Origin: Candidatus Sumerlaeota bacterium | GTDB lineage: Bacteria; Sumerlaeota; Sumerlaeia; JADFCT01 | Assembly (NCBI GenBank): GCA_026398575.1 | Contig: JAPLSP010000091.1 | Location: 1-26,757 of the forward strand | Length of the DNA stretch: 26,757 bases | Direction of reading: 5' to 3' | Part shown: positions 1-6,811 of the stretch, one piece after another | How the letters are laid out: every line of letters begins with the position of its first letter | How positions within the stretch are numbered: position 1 is the first letter of the stretch | Notes under the pieces: model-generated | What the model was told of the DNA's origin: nothing | The model's database searches: none | Seen by the model: only the letters and a program-made list of their open reading frames with translations | Made by a program: the position numbers and the translations under genes

Positions 1-5
1 GTCAT
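1..5 (-). CDS. Start of a further gene (probable toxin), cut by window edge
   Basis: Only the first five bases, ATGAC read on the minus strand, are inside the window. The start is supported by an AGGAGG ribosome binding site at 15-20, nine bases upstream. The last bases of the preceding antitoxin-like gene overlap it in the same ATGAAAGGAGG arrangement that separates the two antitoxin genes. A PIN-domain toxin is the usual partner at this place, but no residue of it can be seen, so the product is inference. Confidence 0.4.
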
Positions 6-21
6 CGCCGCAAACCTCCTT

Positions 22-231
22 TCATGAATGCTTCCTCAATATGCCCAGGGCGTATTCCGCACGCACATCAATATCAGCTGGCAGTATGCCGCAAAATTCC
101 ACCAGCTCTGGATGGCGAATCTGGTAACCACTATGAGACTGAACTTCCAGATCAACTATCGTTCCTTCTGGATACGGAAGCGGCTCATCGAGCACTATCA
201 TTCCGTTGTGTATCTGTCCGTGCGTTGTCAT
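22..231 (-). CDS. AF2212/DUF104-like antitoxin, second tandem copy
   Basis: This 69-residue protein begins MTTHGQIHNG and contains LDEPLPYPEG, matching the 'G-x-I-x-N-G...L-x-E-P-L-x-L-P-E-G' beta-strand core of AF2212-like (DUF104) antitoxins. Its C-terminal GILPADID...EY segment resembles the toxin-binding tail of antitoxins paired with PIN nucleases. An upstream ATG at 252 is in frame, but the start at 231 is better: it has AGGAGG at 242-247 ten bases upstream, and it aligns exactly with the start of the neighbouring paralogue, giving both proteins 69 residues. The gene lies just downstream of its paralogue (249-458) and overlaps the AGGAGG leader of the next gene. The predicted role is neutralising a co-encoded toxin and autorepression; the family call rests on motif resemblance only. 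Confidence 0.7.
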   Translation of the reverse strand: MTTHGQIHNGMIVLDEPLPYPEGTIVDLEVQSHSGYQIRHPELVEFCGILPADIDVRAEYALGILRKHS

Positions 232-248
232 TGTCGAATTGCCTCCTT

Positions 249-458
249 TCATGATCGCTTTAGGAGCTTTCCCGAAATGAACGTTTCTTCGATATCAACC
301 TGGGATGGAATGATACCCAGATATTTCTTCACCTCTGGATCCCAGTTCTCCATAGCGGCATCAATGCGGATATCCACTTCAACCTTTTTCCCTTCAGGCA
401 ATGGAAGCGCCTCGTCGAGGATGATAGTTCCCTTCTGAATGTGTCCGTGCGTCTTCAT
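249..458 (-). CDS. AF2212/DUF104-like antitoxin, first tandem copy
   Basis: This is a 69-residue protein beginning MKTHGHIQKG, with LDEALPLPEGKKVEVDI as the AF2212-like core and YLGIIPSQVDIEE as the C-terminal tail. It aligns over its whole length with the next gene (22-231), so the two are tandem duplicates that have since diverged. AAGGAG at 470-475 lies 11 bases before the ATG. The oxidoreductase gene ends at 487, only 28 bases upstream on the same strand, so cotranscription is likely. The stop codon region carries ATGAAAGGAGG, which holds the ribosome binding site of the second copy. Two antitoxins in series before one toxin start is unusual; one copy may have changed partner or lost its role. 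Confidence 0.72.
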   Translation of the reverse strand: MKTHGHIQKGTIILDEALPLPEGKKVEVDIRIDAAMENWDPEVKKYLGIIPSQVDIEETFISGKLLKRS

Positions 459-486
459 TACTCAGCCGTCTCCTTGCCACTTCCTG

Positions 487-1461
487 CTATTCCATCGGAT
501 ACTTCACACCCCATTGCGCGCGCAGGCGGTCCAGGGTCCGCATCATCGCGAGGCTTTCTTCGAGCGGGATGACCGGGCTTTCCTTCAGTCCTTCGCGCAG
601 GCAGCGGCCGGCTTCTTCGGCCTCGAATTCGTATCCATTGACTTTGAAAGGAATCTCGACGGTTTCTTCGGGCTTGCCCGCCGCGTGCAGCGTCGCCTTC
701 GTCGAGCGCCAAAACGGGCGGTGAATATGGATCATGCCGTCAATTCCCATGATCCAGGCTTCCTGGGGAGTTGTGGTCCGCACACCGCACGTCAGCGACG
801 CCAGGCGCGCGCCTTTGCCGTAGTCCAAGATCATCGCCGCTTGTTCGTCTATTCCGGTCTGGCCGATTTCCGCCGCTCCCATGACGCGCTCGGGTTCGTC
901 ACCGAAGACCATCGAGGCCATCGCCACGACGTAAATGCCGACGTCGAGCAGGCCCGCCGGATCGAAGAGGCGGCCTTTGGGATCGAAGCCGCCGCGAAAT
1001 CCGAAATCCGCGATCACCATGCGAGGGGTTCCGATGGCGCCCGCATGCAGCCATTCGCGCGCCTGGCAAACCACCGGCAGAAATCGCGTCCACATCGCTT
1101 CCATGAGAAAGAGATTGCGCGCGCGCGCGCAGGCGATCATCGCTTTGACTTCGGCTTCATTGATGGCAAAGGGTTTTTCGCACAAAACCGCCTTGCCGTT
1201 TTCGAGGCAGAGGACGGTATGTTCGCGATGCCCGCTATGTGGCGAAGCGACATAAATAATGTCCACGCCGGGATCCCTGACCAGTTCGCCATAAGATCCA
1301 TAAGCCCGATCGGCGCCAAACTCTTTGGCGAAAGCTTGCGCCTTGGCTTGGTTGCGCGAACCGACGGCGACCAACTTGGCGTCAGGCAGCCCTTTGAGGC
1401 CTGCCGCGAATTTTTTGGCGATGTTTCCCGTGGCCAGAATGCCCCAGCGAATATCTGTCAT
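487..1461 (-). CDS. Gfo/Idh/MocA-family NAD(P)-dependent oxidoreductase
   Basis: This 324-residue dehydrogenase opens with a Rossmann nucleotide-binding motif, GILATGNIAKKFAAG (residues 7-21). It carries the family hallmark EKP at 95-97 (CEKPF), MEAMWTRF at 120-127 and DVGIY at 173-177. The last two are typical of the subgroup around dimeric dihydrodiol dehydrogenase and glucose-fructose oxidoreductase-like enzymes, which oxidise or reduce sugars or cyclic diols with NAD(P). The substrate cannot be told from the sequence. The frame is open to 1536, but the extra N-terminal residues fit no family member, so the ATG at 1461 is chosen; its leader is purine-rich with AAGG close upstream. There is no signal peptide. 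It lies between the regulator (ends 1735) and the antitoxin pair, all on the same strand. Confidence 0.88.
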   Translation of the reverse strand: MTDIRWGILATGNIAKKFAAGLKGLPDAKLVAVGSRNQAKAQAFAKEFGADRAYGSYGELVRDPGVDIIYVASPHSGHREHTVLCLENGKAVLCEKPFAINEAEVKAMIACARARNLFLMEAMWTRFLPVVCQAREWLHAGAIGTPRMVIADFGFRGGFDPKGRLFDPAGLLDVGIYVVAMASMVFGDEPERVMGAAEIGQTGIDEQAAMILDYGKGARLASLTCGVRTTTPQEAWIMGIDGMIHIHRPFWRSTKATLHAAGKPEETVEIPFKVNGYEFEAEEAGRCLREGLKESPVIPLEESLAMMRTLDRLRAQWGVKYPME

Positions 1462-1584
1462 GGCGCCTTTTGCCTTTCTTCTTTTTTTGAGCAACGCCCA
1501 TGCCCGCGGCGCAACGCTGATAGCGGACGCAAGCATGTTTCAGACTTGAGGCTGCAATCAATCCATTTTCATCGCTTAAAAGCA

Positions 1585-1628
1585 GTGGCGGCTAATATGC
1601 GCTCAACATCCACGCCATTAGCCGCCAC
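1585..1628. repeat. Perfect 12-bp inverted repeat (hairpin)
   Basis: GTGGCGGCTAAT at 1585-1596 is repeated as its exact reverse complement ATTAGCCGCCAC at 1617-1628, separated by a 20-base loop. It lies in the 273-bp gap between the regulator gene (minus strand, ends 1735) and the oxidoreductase start at 1461. There is no clean T-run on either side, so a classical intrinsic terminator is only weakly supported. An RNA hairpin processed between the two genes, or a binding site for a dimeric protein, are alternatives. Confidence 0.6.
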
Positions 1629-1734
1629 GAAAACCTTGTTTATTTCAACCTGCTTATTGAATCTATTTCCTTGCTTCAAAAGAACTCCGCTGAAGCGCTA
1701 TTCGTTTCTTTCCTTCTCTCAACCTGGATCAAAA

Positions 1735-2394
1735 TCAGATCAGGGACAGTATGCGCTGCGCAATTTCCTTTGGAGGCGTGCCGGCAGGGAAGACTTCCGC
1801 TGCGCCGGCGGCCTTCAAATCTTCAGCAGACGGACCGGAAAGCGCTGCATACGGCGCCGTTGGTTCGGCGACCATCGCTTGTTCGCCCGGAGCTTTGGCT
1901 GCTTTTTCCATTGCGGCAACCGCAATAATAGCGCCTGCATGATACGTTTTCATCTGCCGGATCATATCCGTTTCGCGAACGCCAGGCAGCGGCGTGCAGA
2001 GAATAATGACGTCAGGAGGCGTGGCGCCCATCGCCATCAACGCGCCCAGAGGGTTCTCCTGAACGTCCCATGACAGCAGCTTGTCACCGCTAACCTCCTT
2101 GAACGCCTCGTGCAAAAGCTCTAAGGCCGGATGTTGTGCGCCAACAACCAGGAAGCGTTTCTCAACCGCCTGTCGGAGTTCCTCAGGAATATAGGCGCCT
2201 TTGGATCTGAGAAAGGAAACCAAATCCGAAGGACGAACCCTGAAATGCCGGCCTGGCGTACGCACTGCTTTCAGCTCACCTTGCTTGATCCACCCGTGAA
2301 CGGTAATCCGCGACATGCCGATGATCCGGGCAACTTCGACGGTGCCAAGGAATTTCTTTTGAAGTACCGTTTTCTCGTCGTAGATTTTAGGCAT
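1735..2394 (-). CDS. Excisionase/MerR-type HTH regulator with pseudo-receiver domain
   Basis: The protein has 219 residues. Residues 14-65 form a winged HTH_17-type DNA-binding domain (FLGTVEVARIIGMSRITVHGWIKQGEL, then RTPGRHFRV), as found in excisionases and MerR-like regulators. Residues 80-219 look like a response-regulator receiver fold: hydrophobic strand RFLVVG, PDVIILCTPLPG around 127-138, GAIIAVAA, and AGAAEVFPAGTPPKEIAQRI at the end. All catalytic positions appear to be lost. The acidic pair after strand 1 is replaced by G-A, the phospho-acceptor Asp by C133, and the conserved Lys before the last helix by Ala. It therefore probably senses something other than phosphorylation. The start at 2394 has AAGGTGA nine bases upstream. 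A 6-bp inverted repeat at 2425-2446 in front of it is a possible autoregulatory site. Confidence 0.8.
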   Translation of the reverse strand: MPKIYDEKTVLQKKFLGTVEVARIIGMSRITVHGWIKQGELKAVRTPGRHFRVRPSDLVSFLRSKGAYIPEELRQAVEKRFLVVGAQHPALELLHEAFKEVSGDKLLSWDVQENPLGALMAMGATPPDVIILCTPLPGVRETDMIRQMKTYHAGAIIAVAAMEKAAKAPGEQAMVAEPTAPYAALSGPSAEDLKAAGAAEVFPAGTPPKEIAQRILSLI

Positions 2395-2424
2395 AAAACA
2401 TGCTCACCTTTCTAAGTTTTTGAA

Positions 2425-2446
2425 GCTTGCGGAAAAAAGTGCAAGC
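2425..2446. promoter_or_regulatory. Possible operator upstream of the HTH regulator
   Basis: GCTTGC (2425-2430) and GCAAGC (2441-2446) form a 6-bp inverted repeat around a 10-base A-rich spacer. It begins about 30 bases before the regulator's ATG at 2394. Position and symmetry fit an autoregulatory site for a dimeric HTH protein, but the arms are short and nothing else supports it. Confidence 0.25.
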
Positions 2447-2628
2447 ATACGAACATGATTAAGAGATAAAGCCGCCATACTTTCGAAAAATACAGTTGCG
2501 GAAAGGCTTATTGCGCAGCGCATTTCTGGAAAATATGCCCTTCATTTTTCTAACGCAAGAGAAATATGCGCATATACATATTTTTTAACCATCCCATTAA
2601 GTCAATCTCATTCCCACGAATTCTATTT

Positions 2629-2658
2629 CCTCACACAGTCATTCCTCACACAGTCATT
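2629..2658. repeat. Two tandem copies of a 15-bp unit
   Basis: CCTCACACAGTCATT occurs twice without a gap (2629-2643, 2644-2658). It lies in the AT-rich leader upstream of the secreted protease gene. A direct repeat here could be an activator site or a slippage product. Confidence 0.7.
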
Positions 2659-2790
2659 CCTACTGCTTATTATATATCATTTCCATTATATTTGTCAATT
2701 TTATTCGCTAACGAATATACATTAATGATTTCTAATCTGATTCTAAATCGCATTCAGAGCGTCACAAGCATTCAGGAAAGAGCCGGGCGC

Positions 2791-5700
2791 ATGACAACCC
2801 TGTTCCTTTTTCTTATTTCATCCATGAAGCGTTTATTGATAAGTTTGATATTTCTGACCATTTGCGCTTCCTATAGCGTCTGCAAATCATTTAATCCGCC
2901 AAATAATAAATCCAGTGGATTTTTCGGACAGTCTGTAAATGCGGCTCCTGACTTTAATGGCGATCATATTGCGGATGTCATTATTGGTTCAGTTGGGGAG
3001 CCGGTTGAAGGACTTCCGAATTCAGGTCAGATATATCTCTTTGACGGTTATACCGCACATTTGGTTCGCAGGATTGTTTCTCCGCATCCGCAAGCGCGCG
3101 GCTATTTCGGCTGGTCCATAGTCGGGCTGACAGATATGAATGGCGATGGTTCCGGCGACGTTTTGGTTGGCGCTCATGGAGAGAATCCGGGAAACAGCCC
3201 TTTCATGGCGGGACGCGTCTATGTCTTCAGCGGCGCCACGGGCAATCTGCTGTTGGAAATGGCCTCGCCCAATGCCCAGTATTCGGGAAATTTTGGATGG
3301 TCCGTGGCGGCAGGGCCTGACGTGGACAACGACGGAATTGCGGAGATCATCGTCGGCGCCAAAAACGAAAACTCCTCGCTCGCGCCTGAAGGCAGCGGGC
3401 GAGCTTATGTTTTCAGCGGCGCCTCGGGCCGTCCGCTGCTGACCCTGAGCTCGCCGGCGCCCGCGATCAGCGGCGCGTTCGGGCATGCGGTGGCCGGACT
3501 GGATCGCGTGACCAGCGGCGGCCTCAATGCAATCGCCGTCGCGGCCATTGGGGAATCCACATCCACCCTCAGCGCGGCGGGGAAAGTTCATGTGTTTGAG
3601 GGGGCGCAGGGCGGCCTGCTCTTTACGCTCAGTTCTCCGGCCCCGGCCGCAAACGGCTGCTTTGGCCAGAGCCTTTGTTCGCTGGGGGATGTTGATGATG
3701 ACGGCTTTGATGATCTGGCGGTCGGCGCGCCGGGCGAAGATTCCGGAAAAGTTTATGTTTTCAGCGGCGCCGACGGCAGCCTGCTTTATTCTCTGCAATC
3801 GCCGCATCCGCAGAGCGATGGACTCTTCGGCTGGTCGGTGGCGCAGGTCAAGGATATGACCGGCGACGGCGTCAATGACCTCATCGTTGGCGCCTGCGGC
3901 GAAGACACGACCGTCACTCTGAAGCATTCCGGGCGAATCTACCTTTTCGATGGCTCAAACGGCGCGCTGGTCCAGACTTATGTTTCGCCGCATCCGCAGG
4001 CGCAAGGCGCCTTGGGATACGCGGTGGCCGGCGCCGGCGACCTGGACAACGACATCTGGGGCGACGTCCTGGGCGGCGCGCCGGGCGAGGCGGTTACCTC
4101 CGGCGGCGCGCGTTGCGGTGTGGCGTATTCCTTCACGCGCGATCTGCCTCAAACCCGTCCCGAAATCCTGGTCGCGCCCGTCATCGATCAAACGTCTAGC
4201 GGGCTGGCGCGTTATGGCGATTCGGATTATGGGGCCGGGGTGTGTTTTGCCGTCGGCTATTATTATCGGACCGCGCAGGCGGCGGCCAGTCAGCGATGGA
4301 CGCTCGCGGATCTTCAGGACCCGGGCAAGACGCGAAGCCCCTATTTCCTTCTTCAAAATGGAGGAGGGCGCTATTTCCACTTTGCCTTCGAATTGCTCGA
4401 AAGCGCCGGCGTTTGCTCGCTGGCGCAATTCACGACGCAATCGCAAACCACCACGGCAGCGCTCGCGCAGGCGGCTGAATTCAAGGCCCTCGATTATCGG
4501 CCGTTCTTTGTTCATCATGGCGGCGTCAACGGCCTGAAGCGGTTCATCGGCGTCTTCGACAACGACATTGCCGCGCTGAAGCGTCATCTGCGCGCGCGCG
4601 CCGATGGCTTCGTGATTGGCATTCCTGTTTTTGCGTCCTTCGAGGATTATCGCAGCGACGTTTATAATGTGACGGCCGGGCAGGAAACTTTGCGCGGCTT
4701 TCATGCGCTGTTTGTGATGGGCTATGACGACACGCGCCATGCCTTCCGAATCGCGAATTCCTGGGGAACCGACTGGGGTGAAAAAGGCCTCGGCTGGCTC
4801 GGCTATGACTTCGTCAGGAAATACGCGCTGGAAGCCTGGTGGATGAAGAGCGAACAGGGCTTCGCCCCCAATCAGCGCGTCGCTACCGTGGGCCGCCGTC
4901 AGTTCGCCAGTTCGCGCGATTACAGCATTATCTATACGACGCGAATCAAGGACGGCGGGATTATGTCCTGGGACGGCGATGGGCTCCAGATTATTGACGG
5001 CGCCATGGATGACACGCTGCTGATTCTGCGCAAGCCGGGCGTCACGATAGGAGAGACGATTCCCGCCATTGTTTCCGATGGTGGCTTCAGAGTTTGTTAC
5101 ACAGAAGCGCCGATCGGAGAACTGAACCTTGGCGGACCGCTGAAGCGCCTGACGGCCAGGAACTGCCACGTGGGACAGATTTACGCCGTGGACGCACGGG
5201 TGATCCGAATGAGCGCCCAGCCGAATTCGACGTGGCAGTGGCTATCGTATTATTTGGCGCAAAATCCATGCGACCACTACACTTCGAATCAGGCGTGGCT
5301 CAATCGTTATGCGACCACTTCGATCGAAGACAGCTTCATGCCTGACATCAGTGGCGAAACGCCCGTGGACTATTCCAACCGCCATCAGACACAAGTCTCC
5401 CTTGCCGGCGTGCGCTGCGGCGGAGTGACGTGCTACTGGCGCCTGGACTTGCGCCTGTCCAGCCGCCGGATTCAACGACCAGGCGTCCCGGTTTATTATG
5501 GATATGGCGGCGTGGCCGAAAAAGCGCAAATCGAACCCGACGCTGGCGCCGATCTTCAAATCCGGGTCGCTGGAGGGTCGGTGGATAGCGCCAGCATCGC
5601 CGCCGGCGCCATTCGCCGGATTGTAGCCTCTTCCATGCCGGTCGTCAGCGTTCTGACCGGCGCCAATAATAAAAAGAAACGCTTCAGCGGTTATTTCGCC

Positions 5701-6156
5701 GGCAACGTGCGCGCCGACAGCATATACAGCGCCGGGCGTCTCCGGAGCATCGAGGCGCGCGGCGGCGACTTGCAGTTTGTCTCCATCGTGTCAGACCGCG
5801 ACATCGGTCCTTTATCGGCCATTTGCCGCAAATACTTCAACGCCCAGTCAGGCCGCTATGACTACGCGGGCGGATGGTTCGGCGACTGCAATGCGCCCAC
5901 CTCATGCGCCGTCGAGGCGACGGGATATTTTTGGAGCGATCGCGTAGGGACGCCCAATATTGACGCGATCTATGGTTCCTTCGGCGTGGCCGCCGCCTTC
6001 AACGCCGCGGATGGCGCCGGTTTGGTGAAAAGCATCACGACGTTGCACAGCTGGCAAACCCCGTCCAAGGCCGCTCCACTCATCCTCGGCGAATCCTGGT
6101 CTAAAAAACGAATCCGCTTCTCTGGCGGAAACGCCTCCAACTTTGTCGAGCATTGA
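2791..6156 (+). CDS. Secreted FG-GAP beta-propeller protein with papain-like (C1) protease domain
   Basis: The protein has 1121 residues from this start. A hydrophobic Sec-type signal segment (MKRLLISLIFLTICASYS) is followed by seven FG-GAP repeats (about residues 44-450). Each repeat has an FGxSV-type motif and an integrin-like calcium loop such as DFNGDHIAD, DMNGDGSGD or DVDDDGFDD; the fourth has lost the loop. Seven repeats would close a seven-bladed propeller. A peptidase C1 domain follows, with C485 in GAGVCFAVG, H638 in GFHALFVMGYDD and N656 in NSWGTDWGEKG, so the catalytic triad looks intact. The last ~450 residues are a beta-rich region of unknown family. Start choice: ATG 2791 has AGGAAAG about ten bases upstream; ATG 2824 gives the cleanest signal peptide but no ribosome binding site; the frame is open from 2566. 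It is probably an exported protease with a calcium-stabilised adhesion domain. Confidence 0.85.
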   Translation: MTTLFLFLISSMKRLLISLIFLTICASYSVCKSFNPPNNKSSGFFGQSVNAAPDFNGDHIADVIIGSVGEPVEGLPNSGQIYLFDGYTAHLVRRIVSPHPQARGYFGWSIVGLTDMNGDGSGDVLVGAHGENPGNSPFMAGRVYVFSGATGNLLLEMASPNAQYSGNFGWSVAAGPDVDNDGIAEIIVGAKNENSSLAPEGSGRAYVFSGASGRPLLTLSSPAPAISGAFGHAVAGLDRVTSGGLNAIAVAAIGESTSTLSAAGKVHVFEGAQGGLLFTLSSPAPAANGCFGQSLCSLGDVDDDGFDDLAVGAPGEDSGKVYVFSGADGSLLYSLQSPHPQSDGLFGWSVAQVKDMTGDGVNDLIVGACGEDTTVTLKHSGRIYLFDGSNGALVQTYVSPHPQAQGALGYAVAGAGDLDNDIWGDVLGGAPGEAVTSGGARCGVAYSFTRDLPQTRPEILVAPVIDQTSSGLARYGDSDYGAGVCFAVGYYYRTAQAAASQRWTLADLQDPGKTRSPYFLLQNGGGRYFHFAFELLESAGVCSLAQFTTQSQTTTAALAQAAEFKALDYRPFFVHHGGVNGLKRFIGVFDNDIAALKRHLRARADGFVIGIPVFASFEDYRSDVYNVTAGQETLRGFHALFVMGYDDTRHAFRIANSWGTDWGEKGLGWLGYDFVRKYALEAWWMKSEQGFAPNQRVATVGRRQFASSRDYSIIYTTRIKDGGIMSWDGDGLQIIDGAMDDTLLILRKPGVTIGETIPAIVSDGGFRVCYTEAPIGELNLGGPLKRLTARNCHVGQIYAVDARVIRMSAQPNSTWQWLSYYLAQNPCDHYTSNQAWLNRYATTSIEDSFMPDISGETPVDYSNRHQTQVSLAGVRCGGVTCYWRLDLRLSSRRIQRPGVPVYYGYGGVAEKAQIEPDAGADLQIRVAGGSVDSASIAAGAIRRIVASSMPVVSVLTGANNKKKRFSGYFAGNVRADSIYSAGRLRSIEARGGDLQFVSIVSDRDIGPLSAICRKYFNAQSGRYDYAGGWFGDCNAPTSCAVEATGYFWSDRVGTPNIDAIYGSFGVAAAFNAADGAGLVKSITTLHSWQTPSKAAPLILGESWSKKRIRFSGGNASNFVEH

Positions 6157-6163
6157 TTAGCGT

Positions 6164-6191
6164 TTGACATTGTTCGTCCGCTGGCTATAGC
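6164..6191 (+). promoter_or_regulatory. Near-consensus sigma-70-type promoter
   Basis: TTGACA (6164-6169) matches the -35 consensus fully and is followed after 16 bases by TATAGC (6186-6191). It starts eight bases after the stop codon of the protease gene and points at the small membrane protein gene. The predicted transcript start (about 6198) coincides with the first arm of the stem-loop at 6199. Confidence 0.55.
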
Positions 6192-6198
6192 TTCTTTT

Positions 6199-6246
6199 AC
6201 AGTCAATTGCGAGCGAGGCTGGTGATCCCAGATATGCTCTGACTGT
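6199..6246 (+). promoter_or_regulatory. 5' UTR stem-loop of the small membrane protein gene
   Basis: Three nested complementary pairs are present: ACAGTCA (6199-6205) with TGACTGT (6240-6246), GAGC (6211-6214) with GCTC (6236-6239), and CTGG (6219-6222) with CCAG (6228-6231) around a five-base loop. The structure would sit at the extreme 5' end of the transcript from the promoter at 6164 and ends 16 bases before the ribosome binding site. It may stabilise the mRNA or be a cis-regulatory RNA; no known riboswitch is recognised. Confidence 0.4.
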
Positions 6247-6273
6247 ATGCATACGCGTGCCAAGGAGGCGGAC

Positions 6274-6540
6274 ATGAAAATACTGGAAGTGATCATCGGG
6301 ATTCTGGCGCTGCTTGCAGGGCTCAGTCTGCTTGTTTTGCCGCTGTTGTCCGTGTTCATTCTAATGCTGACTAGGACCCAGATGGATCGTCAGTGGGAAG
6401 GCTGGTTTGCCGCAGGCGCCGTGTTTTGCTGGATTCCGGGAATCGTTGTTGTCGTTATCGGCCTGATCTGGACGCGTTCGGCAATCCGCAGAGTGATCGC
6501 GATGACTTCCCAGGAAAAGCCCGCGCCAATTTCGCAGTGA
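6274..6540 (+). CDS. Small two-helix membrane protein, unknown function
   Basis: This 88-residue protein has two transmembrane segments, roughly residues 4-32 (ILEVIIGILALLAGLSLLVL...) and 48-67 (FAAGAVFCWIPGIVVVVIGL). A short polar connector (TRTQMDRQWEGW) links them, and the C-terminal tail carries RSAIRR. The start at 6274 is fixed by a strong AAGGAGG at 6262-6268, five bases upstream; an ATG at 6247 in the same frame lies before this site and is not used. It has its own predicted promoter and a 5' stem-loop. No family is recognised; small proteins like this are often membrane-stress or transporter accessory factors, but nothing here shows that. Confidence 0.75.
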   Translation: MKILEVIIGILALLAGLSLLVLPLLSVFILMLTRTQMDRQWEGWFAAGAVFCWIPGIVVVVIGLIWTRSAIRRVIAMTSQEKPAPISQ

Positions 6541-6580
6541 CGCATCCCGGGACTTACACAGTCTGTATCCTGATGGTATC

Positions 6581-6608
6581 GGCCGGCGCTGGATAAAGGC
6601 CGCCGGCC
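6581..6608 (+). terminator. Possible terminator hairpin after the small membrane protein
   Basis: GGCCGGCG (6581-6588) pairs perfectly with CGCCGGCC (6601-6608) across a 12-base loop, 40 bases after the stop codon. The stem is very GC-rich, but only short T stretches follow, so it is not a strong intrinsic terminator. Confidence 0.4.
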
Positions 6609-6711
6609 AATCGTTTGCAATCATCCTCCTTTGCCCTGTTTCCATATCATTCGCCCAACCACCGAAGAATAAATCCAGCCGATATTTTTATTTGGTTTCG
6701 ATGGAAAGCGT

Positions 6712-6739
6712 TTGTGGCGGGCGGTGAAATATGTAAAAT
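6712..6739 (+). promoter_or_regulatory. Weak candidate promoter for the ABC exporter
   Basis: TTGTGG (6712-6717) is followed after 16 bases by TAAAAT (6734-6739), about 70 bases before the exporter start. The -10 is good and the -35 is partial. Confidence 0.28.
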
Positions 6740-6811
6740 TCAACCCGCTTCGCGCAAAATCAGCCTTGCGCGCGGAAGGTAGTTTATTTAAGGAACGCGC
6801 TCAATTCCCTC

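Larger units (their letters stand above)
2395..2790. other. AT-rich divergent intergenic region (396 bp)
   Basis: The region lies between the divergently oriented regulator (2394) and the secreted protease (2791). It is much more AT-rich than its surroundings, especially 2560-2740. It contains an inverted repeat GCTTGC/GCAAGC (2425-2430 and 2441-2446), an 11-bp palindrome TGCGCAGCGCA (2512-2522) and two tandem copies of CCTCACACAGTCATT (2629-2658). The reading frame of the downstream gene is open through part of it (from 2566), but that translation looks like noise. Promoters for both flanking genes should lie here; no -35/-10 pair stands out enough to call. Confidence 0.6.

Noticed and set aside
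1112..1132. Alternating CG run with Z-DNA potential
   Set aside because: It lies inside the oxidoreductase gene and simply encodes Ala-Arg repeats in GC-rich DNA; nothing suggests a separate role.
439..2073. Plus-strand ORF of 544 codons
   Set aside because: It lies opposite the oxidoreductase and part of the regulator. Its translation is Arg/His-rich without motifs, while the minus-strand frames encode clear families.
487..2394. One operon covering regulator, oxidoreductase and antitoxins
   Set aside because: The 273-bp gap with a strong inverted repeat between regulator and oxidoreductase argues against simple cotranscription; only oxidoreductase plus antitoxins are close enough.
1750..2522. 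Shared 13-mer ATGCGCTGCGCAA at about 1750 and, reversed, at about 2511-2522
   Set aside because: One copy is within the coding end of the regulator and the motif is nearly palindromic and GC-rich, so chance is a sufficient explanation with only two copies.
2566..2790. N-terminal extension of the FG-GAP protease to the ATG at 2566
   Set aside because: The translated stretch is low-complexity, AT-rich and includes a tandem repeat. A signal peptide follows it, and no ribosome binding site supports the earlier start.
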